Assembly: GCA_937948705.1 (NCBI GenBank)
Contig: CALECF010000065.1
Span: forward strand, 1 to 9,671
DNA length: 9,671 nt
Reading direction: 5' to 3'
Source: an uncultured Anaerosolibacter sp.
GTDB lineage: Bacteria > Bacillota_A > Clostridia > Peptostreptococcales > Thermotaleaceae
The notes under the pieces are model-generated. The model saw only the letters and a list, made by a program, of their open reading frames with translations. It had not been told where the DNA came from and did no database searches. Position 1 is the first letter of the stretch, and each line of letters opens with the position of its first letter. Positions 6,767 to 9,671 of this stretch are shown piece by piece. The translations under genes were made by a program, and so were the position numbers.

Positions 6767-6795
6767 ATTATAACATGACCTTTTTGTTTTCTAAA
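6767..6795 (-). promoter_or_regulatory. Candidate sigma-A promoter for the surface protein transcript
   Basis: On the minus strand TTTAGA (6790-6795, 4 of 6 match to the -35 consensus) is 17 nt from a perfect TATAAT (6767-6772). Transcription would start near 6760, about 80 nt before the class II aptamer. A second TATAAT at 6759-6764 has a poor -35. Confidence 0.5.
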
Positions 6796-6990
6796 CTTTA
6801 TATAAATACGGTTATAAATAAAGGGAACGGTTTGAAGCAAATCGAATTATACCTACTTAAAATACTCATTAACTGACTCTGTCCCCATTCTAATTCTTTA
6901 TTTCATGCAGATAGAGCTTTCCTTGCGAAGTTTATCCCCGCATCTGCAAGAGCGGTTAAATACACTAGACTTTGATGCAGGCTTGCAGAA
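6796..6990. other. Gene-poor stretch with scattered remnants
   Basis: No intact gene. A plus-strand stretch from about 6904 to 6975 reads without stops (HADRAFLAKFIPASARAVKY) but has no start or ribosome site and I do not recognise it. TGCAGAT (6907-6913) and ATCTGCA form a 7-bp inverted repeat about 30 nt apart. It directly precedes the LysM relic, so it is probably a junction of degraded sequences. Confidence 0.3.
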
Positions 6991-7074
6991 TGGTATGATG
7001 CTCTTCTTAAAGAAAACAGCATCACTGATCCGAATATGATTTATGTAGGTCAAAAGCTACTGATTCCTAGATAG
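6991..7074 (+). pseudogene. LysM C-terminal fragment, relic of a paralogous LysM gene
   Basis: This piece reads LLKENSITDPNMIYVGQKLL plus IPR and a stop, nearly identical to the end of the transpeptidase at 431-502 (one residue differs, Arg to Lys). Over the 72 nt from 7003, 64 bases match, and nearly all differences are at third codon positions or the stop. The upstream part of the LysM domain and any catalytic domain are absent; a stop lies in frame at 6973-6975 and similarity fades before about 6991. It is a remnant of a diverged paralogue, not a fresh copy. Confidence 0.8.
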
Positions 7075-7209
7075 AAAAACACTGTATCACCTTAAATCAT
7101 GTAATGCTAATTCTTAACTTTAAAACAATCTTTATTCGGTTTGGTTTCTCATCACTTGGGTTTTTCTAAGCATATGAGTCATTAAAATCATCCCCGTCGC
7201 CTTAGTGTA

Positions 7210-8007
7210 TTATTTTAATTTCAACTGGTTCATTTTTCTATGATGGTGTCCCCAACATTCCGTGATAATTTTTCTCCCAGCAAATAGTGAAGTAAGCGAA
7301 GGGTCTAACTTTGGTGAAATCTCTACAATATCAAAACCAATGATAGGAAGGTCAAATAACCCTTTGAGTAGATTAAGTAGATCGCGTGAATAAAGACCTC
7401 CAAACTGAGGCGTTCCAGTTCCTGCTGCATAGGCTGGATCTAAACAATCAATATCCAGAGTTAAATATATTTTATAGAATGCCTTCATCTGAGCTTTTAC
7501 TTTATCCACTACTTGACTGACACCAAGGGTATGAAAATCATGGGCGTTGATAACATGAACTTTATTATTTTTCATAAATGCCAATTCATCCATTTCAATA
7601 GAACGAATGCCAATAAAGAAAATGTTATCGGTTGAGGTAACATTATTGAGTTCAAGTGCTCTACGCTCAGTTGAACCATGGGAAAAGGTATCTCCTTCTA
7701 ACTCATCGCAAAGATCAAAGTGTGCGTCTATATGAATAATTCCAAAGGGTTCGTTCAATGCGTTATTAATTCCCCTTTGCACCGGAATAGTTGTAGAATG
7801 ATCCCCGCCAATCATTGTAAAGAATTTATTTTGTTTCACAAGCTCACATACCTTATCTTGAACTCTTGCAAATAAATCCTCTCGGTTAGGCCCATCAAAG
7901 TCGCCGATGTCCAAAATTTTGAGATCGGAAATATCTTCGAAATACTCAGTAGTTGGAGCTATGGTATAAGTAATTTCCCGTAGGGCAGCTGGTGCATCCG
8001 AGGCCAC
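7210..8007 (-). pseudogene. Agmatinase-like ureohydrolase, N-terminus cut off by the insertion sequence
   Basis: Ureohydrolases use two Mn ions to hydrolyse guanidino or formimino groups (agmatine to putrescine and urea, for example). The remaining 265 residues keep all metal ligands: His70 (GGDHS), Asp94/His96/Asp98 (DAHFD), Asp185 and Asp187 (DIDCLDPA). The GTGTPQFGGL and GFDIVEISPKLD motifs and SHGSTERRALE favour agmatinase over arginase or formimidoylglutamase, but the substrate is not certain. Family members are usually about 285-300 residues. Here the chain begins at SDAPAALRE, which normally follows some 35-50 residues including the first strand and the G-R-x-G segment. The only start is a GTG supplied by the insertion sequence end, with no ribosome site at normal distance, so the gene is probably dead. 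The missing part should lie beyond 9671. Confidence 0.85.
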
Positions 8008-8014
8008 TGAAAAA
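8000..8014 (+). repeat. Left terminal inverted repeat of the insertion sequence
   Basis: GAGGCCACTGAAAAA, exactly complementary to 9657-9671. Just inside it, TTAGGG (8016-8021) and CCCTAA (8030-8035) form a small hairpin. Confidence 0.88.
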
Positions 8015-8053
8015 CTTAGGGTTTTTCGTCCCTAAAATTATGGGTAGTTTATC

Positions 8054-8092
8054 AGCTAGTATTTTTATCCTGTATCATGAAAAATACTAGCT
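8054..8092 (+). terminator. Hairpin inside the insertion sequence blocking inward transcription
   Basis: A perfect 13-bp stem (8054-8066 with 8080-8092, 13-nt loop) is followed by TTTTTA on the plus strand. It lies 20 nt past the transposase stop. The T-run is on the plus side, so it mainly stops transcripts entering against the transposase gene; on the minus strand it can still form after the transposase but lacks a T-run. Confidence 0.65.
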
Positions 8093-8112
8093 TTTTATTC
8101 GTTTAAGTACCA

Positions 8113-9576
8113 CTATCCATTTGTTTTTTCCTCTAATAACTTGATGATTCTCTTCATATTTACTGCGAATATTGTTAACGACCCTTGCATTTGCATCCCA
8201 ATTAGACCTGATGATGATGCTACACCATAACCATGTCTGTTTTTTAATTCCCCATTCTTTGCTTCTATTTTATATCTTTCTTTTGATCTTGTTTTGAAAT
8301 ATTCTGTTTCTTGAAATACTTTCTGATCTTTATGAATATCTGATCTTATCGTCACTGTATATACCTTTGACTTCGACCCTTCTTTGTAACAGCCTTCTCT
8401 TTGAGGACATCTCTTGCATTTTTCTATATCAAAGTAGTAAAACATTCTAGGGTTTTCTTTAGAATTTTTCCTCTGATGCTTTGCTCTTCTTATGGCCATA
8501 TGACCCTGCTTACATACATACATTCCTGCATCTTTATTAAATTCAAATTCATCTTCTTTTTTTCGGCTGCCTTGGCTTGTTATGGGGTGTAGCTTAGATA
8601 TCAACTGGATCTCTTCACTTTTTGCATAATCTAGATTTTCTTTTTCTGAGTAGGCACTGTCTCCTATGACTTCTTCCACTCGTATACCAAATTTCTTACT
8701 CTTCTCCACTAGCGTTTGTAGCTCCTTGCCATCATGTTTTTCGCCAGATGTTACTGTTGCTGCAGTTATGATCCTCTCTTGTGTCATAGCTATATGGGTT
8801 TTGTATCCGAAAAATGATGTGTCTGCTGTTTTATGACCTGTCTTGGCATCTTCATCCTTTGATAATTGGATATTTTCTAAATCGTCTTGGATATTTTCTT
8901 TTAGTAAATTCAGCTTTTCTCTTACTTTGGGATAGAACATTAATTCTTCTTGTGCTTCTATGGTATCAATGAGATTCTGAGAATACTCTATTTCGTCCTC
9001 TAGTATTCCGTTATCTACTTTTTTAGGGAATTTCTCTCTCATGGTCTCATCGATCTCATACACGGTTTTTCTAAGCTCTTTTGTTCTTTCTAACAATACT
9101 TCCCTTGCAGATCTTTGGTTGTATCTTGCCTGGGTATGGGTTGAATCTATGATGATGGATTTGCTTTTTATGATATTCTTTTCTAAGGCTATTTCTACAG
9201 TCTTTGATATGAGCATATCTAAGAGGTTCATATCTTGTAGTCTTAGCTTCCTGAATTTTGTTAATAGACTAGGGCTTATCACATCATCCTCAGGGGCCAT
9301 ATCTAGAAAGTATTTAAAACTCATATCATATCTTGATCTTTCCACAATATCCTCATCGGATAGATTAAATATTACTTTCAGCAGTAGATATTTAAACAAT
9401 CTTATGGGGTCAATAGCACCCCTCCCATTATCATGGCAATACTTAGATGCTAGTTCTTCATATATGAAGGCAAAATCTATCATCTCTTTTATCTGTCTTA
9501 ATAAATTATTCTTGGGTATCACTTTATCGTAAATCTCTAGATATGGACTTAGAATCATCTTCGGTTGTATTAACAT
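8113..9576 (-). CDS. IS1182-family DDE transposase
   Basis: A 487-residue transposase. The N-terminal part (about 1-125) is the family's DNA-binding region (IDPIRLFKYLLLKVIFNLSDE). Catalytic residues fit a DDE set: Asp144 (IIIDSTHTQARYN), Asp306 (EVIGDSAYSEKEN) and Glu438 (YKIEAKNGELKNRHGYG). Between the first two is a charged helical insert (160-245). Before the Glu lies a Cys group (Cys355, Cys387, Cys390, Cys396) that could bind zinc, common in this family. It has full length, with no stop or frameshift, so the element may be active. The start has GGGAGG 7 nt before the ATG. Confidence 0.93.
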   Translation of the reverse strand: MLIQPKMILSPYLEIYDKVIPKNNLLRQIKEMIDFAFIYEELASKYCHDNGRGAIDPIRLFKYLLLKVIFNLSDEDIVERSRYDMSFKYFLDMAPEDDVISPSLLTKFRKLRLQDMNLLDMLISKTVEIALEKNIIKSKSIIIDSTHTQARYNQRSAREVLLERTKELRKTVYEIDETMREKFPKKVDNGILEDEIEYSQNLIDTIEAQEELMFYPKVREKLNLLKENIQDDLENIQLSKDEDAKTGHKTADTSFFGYKTHIAMTQERIITAATVTSGEKHDGKELQTLVEKSKKFGIRVEEVIGDSAYSEKENLDYAKSEEIQLISKLHPITSQGSRKKEDEFEFNKDAGMYVCKQGHMAIRRAKHQRKNSKENPRMFYYFDIEKCKRCPQREGCYKEGSKSKVYTVTIRSDIHKDQKVFQETEYFKTRSKERYKIEAKNGELKNRHGYGVASSSGLIGMQMQGSLTIFAVNMKRIIKLLEEKTNG

Positions 9577-9604
9577 ACTTCACCCTCCCAGTATTCATAC
9601 TTAT

Positions 9605-9610
9605 ATTATA
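9605..9610 (-). promoter_or_regulatory. Candidate -10 box of the transposase
   Basis: A perfect TATAAT on the minus strand, 28 nt before the ATG and inside the element. No good -35 box is seen, which fits the weak promoters typical of insertion sequences. Confidence 0.4.
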
Positions 9611-9656
9611 TCTTAGGAAAGTAACAGTTCCATCTGTTTTTAGTGATTATGGGGAC

Positions 9657-9671
9657 TTTTTCAGTGGCCTC
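9657..9671 (-). repeat. Right terminal inverted repeat of the insertion sequence
   Basis: On the minus strand it reads GAGGCCACTGAAAAA, identical to the left end for 15 nt before diverging. It ends at the last base of the window. Confidence 0.88.

Larger units (their letters stand above)
8000..9671 (-). mobile_element. IS1182-family insertion sequence, apparently complete
   Basis: A single transposase gene is flanked by 15-bp perfect inverted repeats (GAGGCCACTGAAAAA at 8000-8014 and its complement at 9657-9671). Total span is about 1.67 kb, normal for the family. The outer GAGGCC/GGCCTC may be partly target: if a 4-bp GGCC was duplicated in a palindromic GAGGCCTC site, the element proper is 8006-9665. 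The second end coincides with the window edge, so the flank needed to decide is missing. It interrupts the ureohydrolase gene, in the same orientation. Confidence 0.88.

Noticed and set aside
6483..6773. Plus-strand open frame of 96 codons
   Set aside because: It runs antisense through the class II riboswitch, its terminator and the likely promoter, has no family resemblance and no ribosome site.
6860..6990. Possible IS200/REP-type flank or a further riboswitch
   Set aside because: A GACTCTGTCCCC string and a 7-bp inverted repeat are present, but there is no transposase, REP array or conserved aptamer block to support either.
7999..8007. GTG at 8005-8007 as the true start of the ureohydrolase
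   Set aside because: It lies in the insertion sequence end, has no ribosome site at normal distance, and the protein would lack the family's N-terminal strand.
9041..9532. Long plus-strand open frame of 163 codons
   Set aside because: It is the antisense shadow of the transposase gene, without recognisable domains or ribosome site.

Overview
The window reads as chromosomal DNA of an AT-rich, low-GC Gram-positive anaerobe of the class Clostridia. The supporting evidence is strong AGGAGG-type ribosome sites, TTGACA/TATAAT promoters, a PAS-SpoIIE phosphatase, a LysM L,D-transpeptidase and two classes of c-di-GMP riboswitch typical of Clostridia. Genus cannot be settled from the sequence. Every intact gene lies on the minus strand; the plus strand carries only two broken LysM-gene pieces.

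Layout. 1-502 (+): 3' part of a frameshifted L,D-transpeptidase with a LysM tail, closed by a strong hairpin. 632-844 (-): a 70-residue half-ferritin/rubrerythrin-like protein. 899-2035 (-): a PAS domain fused to a SpoIIE/RsbU-type PP2C phosphatase. 2269-4089 (-): a secreted subtilisin-family (S8) protease with propeptide, Ig-like domain and C-terminal PPC-like domain. Its roughly 300-nt leader holds a class I c-di-GMP (GEMM-I) riboswitch, a degenerate second aptamer half and an antiterminator/terminator pair. 4653-6398 (-): a secreted, very acidic surface-type protein with two SdrD B-like repeats. Its leader holds a class II c-di-GMP riboswitch overlapping an intrinsic terminator. 6796-7074: a gene-poor patch ending in a second LysM remnant. 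7210-8007 (-): a ureohydrolase (agmatinase-like) that has lost its N-terminus. 8000-9671: an IS1182-like insertion sequence with matching terminal inverted repeats, which interrupts that gene and ends exactly at the window edge.

Main result. Two neighbouring genes, a protease and a putative adhesin, each have their own c-di-GMP sensor of a different class. The sequences support opposite outputs. In the protease leader, the class I P1 stem competes with an antiterminator, so ligand should switch the gene OFF. In the adhesin leader, the class II 3' P1 strand is also the 5' arm of the terminator, so ligand should switch the gene ON. This copies the logic of Clostridioides difficile PPEP-1 (CD2830, class I, OFF) and its collagen-binding substrate CD2831 (class II, ON). 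Here, however, the protease is an S8 serine protease rather than a PPEP-type metalloprotease, and the surface protein shows no sortase anchor. The likely meaning is that high c-di-GMP favours making the surface protein and sparing it, while low c-di-GMP favours protease production and release. That the adhesin is the protease's substrate is an inference.

The flanks are decaying: a frameshifted transpeptidase, a paralogous LysM scrap and an IS-split ureohydrolase. The accessory protease/adhesin pair therefore sits in a region open to rearrangement.
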